Assembly (NCBI GenBank): GCA_029216955.1
Contig: JANAVB010016200.1
Location: 663,675 to 727,674, forward strand
Direction of reading: 5' to 3'
Origin: Iris pallida
Lineage: Eukaryota > Streptophyta > Magnoliopsida > Asparagales > Iridaceae
DNA: 64,000 nt
The position numbers and the translations under genes are program-made. The notes beneath the pieces were generated by a model that saw only the letters and a list, made by a program, of their open reading frames with translations, did no database searches and was not told where the DNA came from. Positions 9,581-22,895 of the stretch are shown here, piece after piece (position 1 is the first letter of the stretch; each line of letters opens with the position of its first letter).

Positions 9581-10978
9581 TTCCTGTTTGATTCATGAGT
9601 TCGAAGATTTTTTTATATTCAATTTTTTTGTTGTTGAAAAACCCTAGATCGTTCCATCTAATTTAATTTAGGGTTCCGTTTGTTTGATCATTTTTTTGGT
9701 GTTGGCGACGACCATTATTGTTTTTGTAGTATTGTTAATAATTTCGGTTCTGATAATCTATAATATTGGATTTAGAGGTTGCTTTGAAAATTGTTGCGCC
9801 TCCATGTATTTCGTATGTTGTACAGATGCTTTTCAATTTGACGTCTATGTCCATTTGATCTTAATGGGGCTTGCATAAATATGTTGCTTGCTATTTTTTT
9901 AAACTTTGCTTTGTGGGATATATACTCATGGGATTGGCTGATGATAGTTTATTGCTTTGCTACGGCATGAAACATAGGATTATCTTTTACATAAATCCAA
10001 AAAGTGCCCTTTCGATGTTCTTCTCTGATTAAATCCTAACATACCCATTATTAATCCAATGGCTGTGGGATGCAAAGTTCCATAGTTTCGAATTTTTGTT
10101 GTTATTAGTTAAGGCTAATTAAAAAAATTAAGGATAGTAAAGGATTTAGATCTATCATGTAGAATTATTATAATCCAGGACAATGATTGGGTTCTCTATT
10201 CAACATTCAAATTTTGGTGATTCTTTATGACTACTAATAGTTATCTAATATTCTAAATAGACCTATTGAAATAAGATGTCGTCAAAGTGAACTCTCTTGC
10301 GTAGAGTCTATGAGGGATGCTGGATGTTTGTGTGTGTACATTCATGTGAGTTAAGTTTAATACTTGGCCGAAATGCACATATACCTGTGATGATAAATGT
10401 GTGACAATTGTAAAGTTTACATGTGAATAATAATCCGATCCAAAGATACACTTATTATTTGACATGAGTTATTATCGACGTTTGAACATTACACTTACAG
10501 TTAATATTACTTTCCAAAGACTTGATATTAACGGTGTACTAGGTATCTTGAGATGGAGTTTACTATTATTTGATTTTTTTTTTACTATATTTTTGTAATT
10601 ATTAATTAAAGCATATTTTATTTTGTTATTTTGTTCTCTTTACAGTTACTGTTGCTATAATGTCTACCAATATGACTTCAAGTTTTATGTCTAATGGGAC
10701 AAACTTTAAGAACAAAAAGGAGAAAGAATACAGAAGTTGTTAAGGGTCCAAATCAAAAGAAACAACAATATGAAACTAAATGTTGTTTCTTTTGTGACAG
10801 GCCGGGACACATAAAGAAAAATGTACAAAGTACCACACAGTGTGTAAAGAAAAGTACACTTCTAAATTTGATCTGTTCTGGGGCTAATTTAGCTTCAGTA
10901 CCTAGAAACATATGGTGGTTAGATTCTGGTAGAAGTGGAAGATTGTTGAAATTATTGGAATTATTCAACTATTAGGGG
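9581..10978 (+). pseudogene. Decayed copia gag and protease start
   Basis: The leader and a heavily mutated gag. At 10783-10830 the peptide CCFFCDRPGHIKKN resembles a CCHC nucleocapsid knuckle whose last Cys is lost. At about 10908-10935 NIWWLDSG resembles the WxxDSGAS active site region of a copia protease, with the DSG kept and the following Ala replaced. Nothing of integrase or RT is recognisable afterwards, so the element is truncated near 10980. Family assignment below Ty1/copia is not possible. Confidence 0.6.
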
Positions 10979-11025
10979 CCACACAAGTAAACTTTTTCTT
11001 CATCTCTTGTATCAACAGGGTCCGC

Positions 11026-11116
11026 ATTTATTTTTGTTCTTCATCTCTTGAATCAACATGCAATATTTCTAACAATTATATATATAATATAGAAGAGATG
11101 AAGAACAAAAATAAAT
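11026..11116. repeat. Perfect 24-bp inverted repeat with 43-bp loop
   Basis: Arms 11026-11049 and 11093-11116 are exact reverse complements (left arm begins ATTTATTTTTG and ends CATCTCTT). A partial direct copy of the left arm (CTTCATCTCTTGTATCAACA) also lies near 10999. The loop is AT-rich. Confidence 0.9.
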
Positions 11117-11326
11117 ACAGAAGCGTATCTGAATCTATTGTCTGGTTTGATAGATCTTGTAGCAATATTCTCTTTATGTGGTTTGATCTTCCAACTTGCT
11201 ACGACCCTTAATGACAAAGATGAATCTAAATTTTGTCTCCTTTTTTTTCTATTGATAGGGATGCAGAAGAGAAAAAGGGAAAATATTCTCTTCGGTGGCC
11301 GTATAAGTTGGGCACCATAACCCGTA

Positions 11327-11328
<2 letters not shown>

Positions 11329-11387
<59 letters not shown>
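11329..11387. repeat. (GT)n microsatellite
   Basis: About 28 uninterrupted TG units. Confidence 0.97.
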
Positions 11388-11389
<2 letters not shown>

Positions 11390-11891
11390 GATATTTCTAA
11401 TTTGATCCCTCATCAAATTAGATTTATCTCTGGTATCTACACATTATTTTCATGACAATTATAGCCTCAAGCAAATTTTCTATTAGACCACTTTAATTTG
11501 GCTTAGTTATTTAGATAGCCTAACACAATTAATTTTACATGTGTGGTCTCTAATAGTTGAATAATTCCAACAATCTCCTACTGTGTCTTGAGATAGTGGT
11601 TGAATAATTGGAGGATAAATGGCAGATCGGAATGTTTGAAGTCTTGGAGAAAAGATGAAAGAAGAGACCAACAACGAGGTGTTATTTGGCTTGAGCGTAC
11701 GAGATAAAGACCATGCGCACAAAGTGAGAAGTATATTTTGAGACGAGGAAAAAGAGAGCTATGTTTTAAAATTTTAAGGGCACAAAACTAAATAAAAATG
11801 CTTAATAGTATGTAATTAACTGGACTTATATTAAAGTTTTCTTCTTCTTCTTTAGTGAAGGCATATGAATAGTTAGTTGTAATTGATTTAT
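11388..11891. other. Non-coding spacer before the LINE
   Basis: AT-rich sequence without a recognisable gene or repeat. It ends at the left copy of the LINE target duplication. Confidence 0.6.
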
Positions 11892-11910
11892 TCTTCCAAA
11901 GACTTGTAAT
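11892..11910. repeat. LINE target-site duplication, left copy (19 bp)
   Basis: TCTTCCAAAGACTTGTAAT, identical to 35188-35206. It directly abuts the T run that represents the LINE A tail on the other strand. Confidence 0.95.
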
Positions 11911-11934
11911 TTTTTGAGGATAAAGGTAGTGTAA

Positions 11935-13260
11935 TTATTCATAAATACCCGCCAAAAGGCGATCAGCCACTAGCAACTGAGAAATACAATCGGGGGGAGA
12001 ATGAAAATAAGAACAAGACTTGTTATGCAATGCATATCTAGCTAATGTGTGTGCAACTTGATTTCCTTCTCCACGCACAAAGAGGAATTTGGGGTTACTG
12101 TAAGACTGGATATCACTACAATTGAGTGAACCATATCCGAGAGCTTCCATGGGACAAGAGAAGAGTCCCCGTTGAAGATCCTGGTGGATATCAGAGAGTC
12201 CCCTCAATGGTAAACTCACTCACATTAAGTTTTCGTGCGAGGCTAACTCCAGTATGGACTGCTATCAGTTCCGACTGCAGGCTTATGTCAGAGAATTAGG
12301 CAACTTGAGCGATGTCAATTTTGGCTCCATTGAACGTCCCCTTAGATTCCCTAGCAATAGCAGCTGTCGCAATAGCTGTCGAATGTAGTGGCCCCGTCCA
12401 TATTTATCTTAAGCGAGGATTCCGCAGGGGTAGACCAAATCATAGGCTTGGGGATGTTATTCCGACACTCTTGAAGTTCGTTCATTCTGTCCTCGCCTCC
12501 CCTCGCATAGGTGTTGGAGTAACTTACAGCCGATAAGGCTATACGCTGAACGTTGGGAGCAATCTGACGGAATATGCAATCACCCCTGGCCTTCCAAATT
12601 GCCCATAAAATGGCAACACCCAACTGGAATACTTCATGCGCATTCTTATCGTTCATCCAGGATTGTAGTAGAGAGTAAAAGTTACTTTCTTCGTCAACAC
12701 GAAGGCCAATAGGAGACACAAACCAGATCTCCTTAGCGACTTGGCAATGAAGAAAAATATGGTCTGCAACTTCCTCTTGGATTAGACAAAAGGGGCACAA
12801 AGGATTGACAGAGGGGATTCTTTTATGGATGGATGAGAGTAGAGGTAGTGCATTATTCAGAAGTCGCCATATGAAGGTTTTAATCCTTGGTGCTATTCCG
12901 TTCATCTTCCATAACACTCCCCACTTGAACTGTGGTACAGGCGATTCTGATGTACCAGGGGCTTGGGCGCGGATGTTCTCATATAAAATTTTGAAGAGAA
13001 ACTCCCCGGTTTAGCTCTAGTCTATATCAGCCTATCCTGGCCGTCTTCTTCGCAGAGGCTAATGTCAGTGATAGCCTTGGCTTCCATGGGAGAAAATAGT
13101 GAATCAATGAGAGGATGATTCCATTCTCTAGTCTGCGGATTCATAAGATCCCTCAGAAGCTTTGGCCCATTCGGATGAGTAGTAGAAGGAGTCACTCGAT
13201 ATCCAAAGATTCCTGGGACCCAAGGTTCAGTGTTCAAATTGAGCCATCCTCCTCTAATTT
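11935..13260 (-). pseudogene. LINE ORF2 3' part: RT end, zf-RVT and RNase H
   Basis: Reading leftwards from the Copia-2 junction, the RT C-terminal block with LNTEPWVPG (like the EDPWxPG motif of plant LINEs) is at about 13200-13260. The zf-RVT domain follows at about 12700-12917, with IKTFIWRLL, CPFC and a downstream H-x(4)-C (HIFLHC). Next comes an RNase H of the RVT_3 type: the LKINMDGA block near 12400 and VRGEGNQVAHTLARYAL near 12060. The frame ends at a TAA just before the A tail, giving a very short 3' UTR. There are frame breaks around 12920-13030 and 12220-12350. Plant L1 lineages with such a C-terminal RNase H are known; here it is a relic. Confidence 0.9.
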
Positions 13261-14611
13261 TGTTAGTGCCGGGGCACAATTTTTCGATGGAAAACTGAGA
13301 ATTCGTAACAATTGTAAAAACAATCGTTATTACGTAACACTTCACAGAAGGTACGTAACAGAAATTCCACTAATGCAACACTTCACAGAAAGTGCACAGA
13401 TTTCTACCAATGCAAACACTTCACCGAAGGTGCGCTAATAGAATTCTGATAATTACTAATGCAATACTTCACAGAAGGTGCACAGATTTCTACAAACGCA
13501 AACACTTCACCGAAGGTGCGCTAATAGAATTCGGATAAACGAAGAAGGTGACAGGCGAAAGATGGAAAAACTCCTGCTGGGGTGAATGATCACCATTGCT
13601 CAAAGCTTTATTCGCCCCACACGAAAGCTTCCAGGAACCAGCAAGTTCGTCGGAGAACTTGGAACACTCTTGCTCTTCTGACTCCTCGAATGAACACGAA
13701 CTCCCGTACAAAACTCAACGCTGGTACAAAACCTCTCTTCTCTCTCACAGCTTCTAAACACTTGTAAACTTTCTGTGTACTACCTGTGTATTAGTTCCTA
13801 ACTGTGAGAGAGAAGGAGGAGACCTTATATAGGCCCCTGCAACAACTGCCCGGTTAGCACAATGTTAGGGACGTGGTAATAACCACCCCGAACATGGAGC
13901 AACCGCTCAGAACATGCAAAGACATGTTCTGCCGCAAGTTGTGCCACTTGCGTAACCAGCGTGATTTGCACTTTACGCACACAGCCCTATTATGCAACCT
14001 GCGCACACTATACACTCTACGCACACTGCGTACGCTGTGCACACTGCGCACTCTACGCACGCTGCGTACGCTGCGCACACTACGCATACTGCGCGTACTG
14101 GGCTGCATAACTGGGCTCGCGTAACGGGCTGCGTAACTGAGCTCGGGTAACTGGGCTCGCGTAACGTGGCCGCACAACGAGTGCAACTTAAGCGCACTAT
14201 GCGCCTAGCGACGATGCTGACGTGCTAAGTGCAAAGTGCGGCAACAAAATGCCATATTACGCCTCATGAGCCCTTGAGCCCGAGTCTGAGCCCGAGCTCG
14301 AGCCCGAGTCCGTGTCCGAGTCCGAGTCCGAGTCCGAGTCGCTAAGCCCCTATTGGGCTTAGCTCCCATGGAAATAAATTTCCCAAGAGCAAAAAGCTAG
14401 AAGCTTACCATGGAGCCTTATTCTTACCTCTTAGTAAAATCACCCACATGGTTCCCACCTTTAGGTCACCACCCATGTGCACATCCCAACAATACATAGA
14501 AGCCTATATATGTTGAGATACCACATGGTGCATTTTCGATGTGGGACTAAAACTTCACTAAGCATGTAGAGAACAAGTTCTCTACATGTCAAGAATACAA
14601 ATGCCCCAACA
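13261..14611 (-). repeat. Copia-2 3' LTR (1351 bp)
   Basis: On the - strand it starts TGTTGGGGCA (14611) and ends GGCACTAACA (13261). It is longer than the Copia-1 LTRs partly through a tandem duplication of about 80 bp near 13373-13530 containing the CTTCACAGAAGGTGCACAG motif, which is also present in the other Copia-2 LTR and so predates this insertion. Arrays of GCGTACGC-like and TTACGCGAGCCC-like units span about 13990-14170, and a CGAGTC hexamer array about 14280-14342. TATA box (TATATAA on the - strand) at 13825-13831. Confidence 0.95.
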
Positions 14612-15710
14612 ATCCCCCATATATCTCAATATATATGGGTTCAAGTGTTCCCCACAGTGACTGTCCATCATGCATTAGGAGAGATGTCGCGATGACTTGA
14701 ATCTTTTTGCATGGATTAAATAACAGACTATAATACAAGAATGGACTAAGCCTTGAATTCTGCACCATAGCTGAAGTTGTTCCCACTCACACAATGTAGT
14801 CACATGTGCTTCTGACAATGCACATTAAAGGGCCTGTGCCAGCCTGGTTTCAGTGTATACTTTTGGGCGTCTACAAGTTTACCCTCAAGAGACGGCCTGA
14901 TATCTCTATCCATACACTATAGGTGAGTTCAATATAAAGAGACATGGCATGGAACGCTTTACGCTTCCCTTGCGGTGCTACGCCGCTATGACATGGCTCG
15001 AAGCCAAGGCATTACCCCTCCCTGGGAATCACCCCATATTTGGGAACCTTTGTAGTGTCATACTACTGTAGCATGAGGCAACTGCCTCTTTGTAGTGCCA
15101 AACTACCCAGTATGAAGCCTTAGGCTCCCTTGCGGTGTTACGCCGCAACGACATGGCTTGCAAGGCCGAGGCTTTATCCCTAACCGGGTACCTAATCGTG
15201 GTGTCGTGCTACTGTAACAAGAGGAACTCCTCCTCTTTGTAGTGCTGACTACACCCCTCTTTATTTTTAACATACAGCATTAGGCTAACTGCCTATTTGC
15301 GGTGCTACGCCGCTGTGACTTAGCCTTAGAAGCCGAGGCTTTATCCTATTCCTGGACACCACCCTACATAGGAACCTCATCGTGGAGTCACCCCACTGTA
15401 GCATGGAGTTTCACTCCTTGTAGTGCTGCTCTACCGTACTTCCTGTAAAGCACACCAGGCATTCACTCTGCCTAAGAACTCATTAAGGCAATTAAGCCAA
15501 CCTTCCTACAGGAACCGTTTTCTACAGAAAACAACAGTAGACAACAGTGGTTATAGGTCCGTAACCTCTCCATGCCCAATAGAACATGTACCCACCATTC
15601 CTGATATTCTTTCAGTTAATGGTCCTCCCTTGAACCAAAAGCTAGATGCCTAGTAGATAAATTTTGAACTAATAGCATAAAACTTTATGGTAGGAATACA
15701 ATAACTAATA
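14612..15710 (-). repeat. Copia-2 3' non-coding region with degenerate repeats
   Basis: Counterpart of the Copia-1 region 7139-8241 in reverse. Polypurine tract at 14612-14622 next to the LTR; repeats with the GCGGTG.TACGCCGC core near 14975, 15133 and 15299. No frame is conserved with Copia-1. Confidence 0.75.
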
Positions 15711-17733
15711 TCAGAATGCCTTCAAGCCCATTTTACATGCTGAGTCATCGACCAGCTAGCGCTTGAGGCCTTTGGTGAACGGATCCGCCAGGTTTTTCTG
15801 ACTCCGAACATCAATCACTGCAATTACACCTCTCTTAATAAGATCGTGTACTGTCCTGTACTTTAACCGCACAGTCCTCTTCTTTCCGTTGAAGAGGTCA
15901 TTTGATGCCACCGTCGTAGTCGCCTGGTTGTCGCAGTATATCGGTATTGCCGGTATTTGTGCCCCAACTACTGAAAGATCATACATGAGCTTCCGAAGCT
16001 ATTCTGCTTCCTCAGCTGCGGTGTCAAGTGCAAAGAACTCAGATTCCATGGATGATCGCGAGAGCATTGTCTGCTTCTTCGACTTCCATAATATAGCAGC
16101 TCTATCCATTGTGAAAATATATCCATCTGTGGACCTCTCGCTCTCCAAATCTGAGCACCAGCTGGCATCACTGAAGCCTTCCACTACCTGCGGATCTCCT
16201 CTGTAGAACAGTGCATATGTCTGAGTCTTCTTGAGATATCTCATAACCCGTTTCACAGCCTTCCAGTGTTCAACACCAGGGTTGCTCGTAAAACGACTCA
16301 GCATTTCTACGACAAAAGCTATGTCCGGCCTTGTGGCAGTAGTAGCATACATCAAATTTCCGATTACGCTTGCATACTCCACCTGCCTGACGCTTTCCCC
16401 TGAATTAGGTTTCAGCTTCAGATCACACCTGTACGGCGTATCGATCCCTGAAAGATTCCGATACCCATAACGAGTGATCATCTTCTTAATATAATAAGAC
16501 TGTGACAGCGTTAGTCCAGTGTCTGTCCGAATGATCTTGATCCCTAAGATCACATCAGCTTTTCCCAAGTCCTTCATACTGAACTTGCTCGAGATGAACC
16601 TCTTTGTCTCCGTGACACAGCTCATATCCGTACCTAGGATAAGCATGTCGTCCACATATAGACAAACGATCACACCTCTTCCATCAGCGAACTTCGTGTA
16701 AACACACTTGTCCGTCTCGCTGACCATGTAGCCATTTGACCTTATAACTTTGTCAAATTTCTTATGCCACATCTTGGGAGCCTGTTTAAGATCGTACAAA
16801 GATTTCACCAACTTGCAAACTTTGTCTTCAAGACCCTTGAAGACAAATCCCTCTGGCTGTTGCATGTATATCTCTTCGGTCAGCTCGCCATTTAGAAAAA
16901 CTGTTTTCACATCCATCTGATGTATCACCATCTTATGTATTACTGCAAGAGCAATCAACACTCTGATGGTGGTCATCTGGGCTACTGGAGCATACATGTC
17001 AAAGTAGTCAATTCCCTGCTTCTGAGAAAACCCCTTGGCTACCAACCTAGCCTTGAACTTGTCAATAGTTCCGTCTGCTTTCATCTTCTTCTTGAAGATC
17101 CATTTGCATCCGATGGGTTTCGCTCCTTCAGGAAGATCAACCAACACCCAAGTGTTATTTGAGGTGATAGAATCAATTTCATTGTCAATCGCCTCCTTCC
17201 AGAAAACCGCATCTCTGGTCTTCATCGCCTCATCATAGGTAAGCAGATCAGCTTCCACATGATAGGTGACAAAGTCACTTCCGAAGTCCTTCGGCCTCCT
17301 CACTCGCTTCGTTGACGGCTCAGCGAGATCTGGTTCAACCGTTGTTTCAACAACAACATCTTCTTGGACCACATCTTTATTGAAGACCTGCGTACCCTCA
17401 TTATTCTCCAGAACATCCGCAAGAACAATATTCTTGTGCCTTACAAATTTGTTTTCAAAATATTCTGCGTCGTGAGATTCAATGATATGATTTGACTCAA
17501 TATCAAGAAATCTCCGAGCATCACTCTTCTCGACATACCCCAAGAAGATCGTCTTAGTAGTCCTTGTCCCAAGCTTCTGAATCTTCAGATCTGGAAGCTT
17601 GACATATGCCAGACACCCCCACACTCGAATGACATTCAAGTTAGGTCTCCTTGAACCAGAGTTAATGAGGAATAACGTCTGAAGTTTCATGAGGCACTCT
17701 ATTTAGAATAAAAGTGGCCGTCAATACAGCTTC
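15711..17733 (-). pseudogene. pol: Copia-2 integrase end, reverse transcriptase and RNase H
   Basis: From the Gyp-A junction leftwards: the integrase C-terminal part (RVWGCLAYVK), then RVT_2 reverse transcriptase with WVLVDLPEGAKPIGCKW, HQMDVKTVFLNG and YVDD (plus-strand 16647-16658), then RNase H with SDASW and SSMESEF. The frame is open for 563 codons down to 15999. Lesions: GAA-to-TAA in the PHELW motif and a 2-nt loss just after it (about 17655-17670), TGG-to-TAG at 15999-16001 in RNase H, and CAG-to-TAG near 15756, which removes the last 15 or so residues. The natural stop of the family is at 15711-15713. Better preserved than Copia-1 RT, but not a complete gene. Confidence 0.94.
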
Positions 17734-20700
17734 TGTCACGACCCACACCCACTGTGAGGGTACGAGCACGTAACAAAGCCCAGCCTACGCCGCAGTGTCG
17801 GCGGTAGAACGCTATCCTAGGTTACTATCTAATCAACAACTCACACAATTATATAATGTACTTGTCAAAACTCAACTCCGAACGGAGGACAAGTATAGAT
17901 ATAATGAGTCTCAATCACAGTCTAAGAACGATAAGATATCACAGAAGTTTAAAACTAAAACTAATAACAGAAATAAAACCAACAACTAATAATATAATCT
18001 CAACAATCTCAACTACAAATCTAAACTTATATACAACTCCAGTTCTAAAACATGAAAGCTAAATGAAACATCTAGCAAATCTCCCGATCACTCCTAAGTG
18101 TCGGGGCCATAGGTAGCTAAGCCATCTCCTGCTCCAGGGCAAGTAGGGCAAATGTCCTCAGGGCAGTCATCTGTAATATTTTTAACAGGTCCAGTCAGGA
18201 CAAGAACGAGTACAACTCATCAAGAAAACCCAAGTAAATGACAGAGAACTATAAAGCAGTTATAGACAGTTTTAATGATGAATATGGCAGTTTATATACC
18301 GGTGATGGTATGGAGAACAGATAAGATACAAGGAAAGTAAGTAACTAAAACAAGAGAAGAATGATGGCAATGAAGACTGTAAAATAAATCTAGCTGAACT
18401 AAAGTAACATAATAAGTCCAGAATGTAAATGTAAACAAGTACAAAATCCAAGTAAATCCAGACAACATGAATCTGATACCAGGTGGTTCCAGTACAGATG
18501 AGTCCGGTATAAGGTGAGTCCAGTTGGTGATCAAAGGTTCCAGGATGAGTCCAGCCTATACTCTAACAGTGTGTTTTAAAATATCGGGATCAACATGTGA
18601 ACGGCTGTAGGTAATACGGCACACCGCACACTCGGCCAAGTGTGGGATGGCTATCGTTCCAGTATAATTCCAAGAGAGTGGTTCCAGTATTTGGGTATGT
18701 TCACATGCCTATTCCAATATTTTCCCGTCCAGCAAGTACAAGAGAATCCATAATCCGACACAAAATAGGTATAAGTCCAGCCAGTATACGAATGGTTCCA
18801 GTAAATGATTCCATGGTGGTTCCAGTAGATGATTCCAGTAGGTCGTTCCAGTAGATGATTCCAGTAGGTGGTTCCAGTAGGTGGTTCCTGTAGGTGGTTC
18901 CAGTAGTGATTCCAGAATAGAGGCCAGACTTAATAAGTGAGTGTCGTATGAAATGGATCCAGTAATATCAAATCGTGTTTGTAATACAGAATCAAATAGA
19001 ACTAGCTATAACTGAAGTATAGTAAACGACAAGTAAATGGAAGAACTATCAGAGAATGTACTCGCCTGCTACTCTGAAGAGAGTAGTGTAATATCAGATG
19101 CCTGCACCAGAGTCACAATGTCCTAAATAGAGCAGTACAGGTTATAATGTGTTTAAAATACGACAAATGATGTTTATGATGCAATCTACATGATTCTAAG
19201 TCAATTCTAGGTCAAGTCAACTCTAAGTCAAACCTGGTCAACTGTCTAGGTCAAACTAGGTCCAAGTCAAACTTGGTCAACACTGGGTCAAACCAAGTCA
19301 ACATCTAAGTCAACTTGGTCAAACTGGTCAATGGTCTATTTAGGGTTATCTATAGGTTAACTCAGTCAATGGTTAACTATCTAATCAAACTCTACCTATA
19401 CCATATCACACATCTAAGGTATATTACATATATACCTATATAGAGTATTACACATAAACATAGACATAATGTATTACACTACCACCTCTACTCTGACTCA
19501 TGTTCTATAGCCTAGGAATACAATACATATTATAACTCAGTATCCCTACTCAGACCATATACCATATACCCACATGAATACCCAATCTCAATATTAACCC
19601 ACACTACCCCATATAATGTATGCATTTGCCACACATTACGTGATCAACATATATGTGTACAAGTGCATCTACTAGAAGATAACTGAACCCAAAGAGAGAG
19701 GGCAAAAGGGAAGGATCCCAACATGAACCAAGGACATGGGACTAAAGTCCAAACCTACTCCCTATGATTCCTGCTACTACTACTGTTATTAGCATTTCAG
19801 CAATACAAAACACCACATCTAACTACCCACCCCTACTCACTGCACTTTATGAAATCTGTAATATACTAACTCCCCAACTTATCAACTCTCTCAACCTTCT
19901 CTAGTCCCACACACCAACTGAATTTCAGACTTCAACACACAGGAAATGGGGAACCACATGACAGTTAACCCATCTATAAAACCAAAACCCTATACTCTAT
20001 CATAACTGAAACTTAGGCTAATCTACTACCAATTTGCCCCTGGTCCAAGGTCATTTGTTACCTGCAGGTAACATGGCTACTACAGCCATGCACTACACTC
20101 ACACCCTCACCCTGAACTCCCTGGCACACCCTGTTCTGCTGCTGTAATGCAATACAATACAATGCAATGCAATGTAAACCAAGGCAGGGCAGGCCAAAGC
20201 ACTGCTGCCATGCAATGCTAACCATAGCTCCCACTGCTCACTGCTCCTAATACTGCTACTGCCTAGGCCACTGCTTGCTGCTGCATCTGCTGCTAAGGTC
20301 TGTAGTGCAAGCCAAGGCATAGCCTTGCCTGCTGCTGCAAAGCAATGCAAACCAGGCCAGGCCAAAACTGATACTACTAACCCCAAATCACCCTACCTAT
20401 GGCAGTACAACCAATGTAAAGGAAATAAAAGTAACTGAAAATGAGGAAAAAGGAAATCTGGAACCCAAATTAAATCTCATCTTAGTGTGTGTGTGCTGGT
20501 GTATAAATTGGTGTTTTAGTGCTAGGCATGTGTGTGTGTACAAGAGCTATGTGGGTGAAAGGGTTAGAGTTGTGTGTCTAACAATGCACATACATATGTT
20601 CCCAGATTTTTCAATAACCAAACAAGTGTTATTACATACATAAAATCATCCCACAGTGTTCAGTCCTCATATCTAATCCAAATAAAAATACAAAATCATC

Positions 20701-22895
20701 CCACAGTGTGACAGTGCCATAGCAAGGGCCATATGCCAAGCCAATGGCCAATGTGAAAACAGTGTGTTATTTAGGATGTGTATGTGTATGAATTCTCAGA
20801 AAAATAGCAAATGAATGTGACAGTTTTGTGTGTGTGTAGGGTGAATCTCAGGAAATGACAGAGGTTGTGCTAACAGTCCTTAACAATTGAAATCCATGAA
20901 TCCTAGTCAACATGAATCCTAGTCTAACTAACATACACAACATCCTACTAACATGTTTAACATTGAATTGACAAATGAATCAATTTAATCACAGCATTCA
21001 ACTCTGAAAAGGGGAGTATCAGAACATGCCATGTATTGAAAACAGAAAATGCCTTCCACTCCCTTAAGTTCGAATACCAAATATATCCTACTGAAAATAC
21101 AATTGAAACACAACTTCAAATCATATTGAACCTCAGAAACAATCAATTTCCCCAATACAATTTCAATTATAAAGAAAACCCAATTTGAAACTGTCAAAAA
21201 CTGGAAAATGAAATCAGTGCATACACTATGCACATTCGAAACCAAATCATTCAAAGTCAACATACAACACGTATCAGAGGGTGTACAGACATTGGGACAT
21301 GTCCTATGTGTCCAGGGAGAGTCCCCTGTGTCCAGAAATTGGGACACGAAGTGTCCAAGAGCCAGTGAACACTGTGTCAGAGACAGTGCAATGCACTGTC
21401 TCGTGCACATGTGTCGAGCCACAAAGGACACGACACACACATCTACGAGTGTCGTGCACGTGTCCATAGTTAGGGTAGGTCTAGGTGTTCGTGTACACGT
21501 GTCTGTCTTGTGTCCACGTGAGTCGTGTCCAAAGAAAACAGTGTGTATCAGTGAATAATTTCCTGCGTGTACAGTGCGTAAAAAATCAGTGCGCGTGCGT
21601 TTTCTTCGTGCACACACATCAAGGTCGTGTAAAATTTTACAAGTGTAATGTCAGTCACTAGGGGAACATGTCCACAAAATTTGGTGTCAAACCATTGCGT
21701 GTCGTGTCCGCAATCAGGGTCGAGCAGCAGGGCACAGCACGTGGCCAGTGCGCAGTGTCGTACGGCGATGCGTGTCCGATTTGGACATGAATCTCCCACA
21801 GAAACGTGCTCAGTCATACACATTATTAATCTACACATGAAGAGCTACCCAAATATATAATTTGTTTCGAAAAAATAATAACATTCAATCCATAGAGGCA
21901 TTTCAACAAACACCTACACAACACTACGACACGTGTCCGATACGGACACCAAACAGACACGAAATTCACCCAAATTTTAGGGACACCTAGGGGACTCCTA
22001 GATCTAGCCCTATATGCAAAGAAAACCAAAATTTGAATCAATTTAAAGGGTTTTACCTATAGGTGCAAATTGTATGGAAAAGCTCCAAATGGGGGGTGTT
22101 CTTCTTGATGGCCAAATGCTCCAAATGAGCCCAAAGCTGAGATTAACCTCCAGAATTATAAGGTATACAGAAATTAGAACATATTGCAAAAGACTAGGAT
22201 TAAAAAGGAATTAAAATAGATTTATGGGGATTTTTGGAAGGGGGACAATACCTTTTCTTTTCTCCAAGTGTTGGAATGATAAAAAAAGGCAAGCCCTAAT
22301 GAATAAGTATTTAAATAGGGTGGGGATCCCTATGTGGCTGGTCATTTAGGGTTTGGTTAGGGTTAGGGCTTCTAGTTATGGGCCATGGGCCAAGTCATAA
22401 GTCATTGAGTCATGAAATCATAAGTCATTTTATTAAACCATAAATCATGAAATAATTTCACTCAAACTAATCCTCCTATTCCAAAATTAGTCTCTAATGA
22501 CTAAAAGTAGGTTAACCTAAGTTAGACTAGGGTCACCATGGCTAGGGTTAGCTTCTAGGCTAGTCCACTAGGTCTCAACAAGTCAAAGTCAAACTAGAAT
22601 TCACCAATTCATTAAATTAATTAAAAATTCAAATAAGCCAAAATGATCAAAATACTCCTAGGCTAAAAATGATAATTAAATCATCCTAATGACATGGTTA
22701 GGCTCTAGGTCATGCAGTCTCTTGGGTTTCACTAGCTGCACACCAAAATCACAAGTCATGACTTAAAACAGTTTTTAAATAGTTTAAAAATAATTAAAAA
22801 TCACCAAAAATCATAATGTGAAATAAATATCAATAATTAATAATTATAATTACAAAATTTCAAAAATACCCTCATTCCAGAAACTGGGTCTTACA
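17734..22895 (-). repeat. Gyp-A 3' LTR (5162 bp)
   Basis: Full-length LTR. It includes a minisatellite of the GGTTCCAGTAG(G/A)TG type at about 18785-18910, a TCAA-rich array (GTCAACT, GGTCAAAC) at about 19196-19345, a GTGTCC/GGACAC-rich segment at about 21285-21960 and an 11-bp-arm palindrome at 21380-21402. No gene was recognised; the open frames seen are low complexity or lie in the GTGTCC-rich part. Confidence 0.93.
18785..18910. repeat. Minisatellite in Gyp-A LTR (15-bp type unit)
   Basis: About eight copies of GGTTCCAGTAGATGA-like units in tandem. The region lies in the part that is deleted from the other Gyp-A LTR. Confidence 0.85.

Noticed and set aside
13854..14197. Ser-Val-Arg or Thr-Leu repeat ORFs in the copia LTRs (also near 8643-8971 and 30339-30692)
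   Set aside because: They follow from the GCGTACGC-like arrays in the LTR and differ between LTR copies.
20985..21617. 210-codon ORF (- strand) and its partner near 26141-26539 in the Gyp-A LTRs
   Set aside because: Open only because of GTGTCC/GGACAC-rich sequence. The frame is not kept between the two LTRs and shows no domain.
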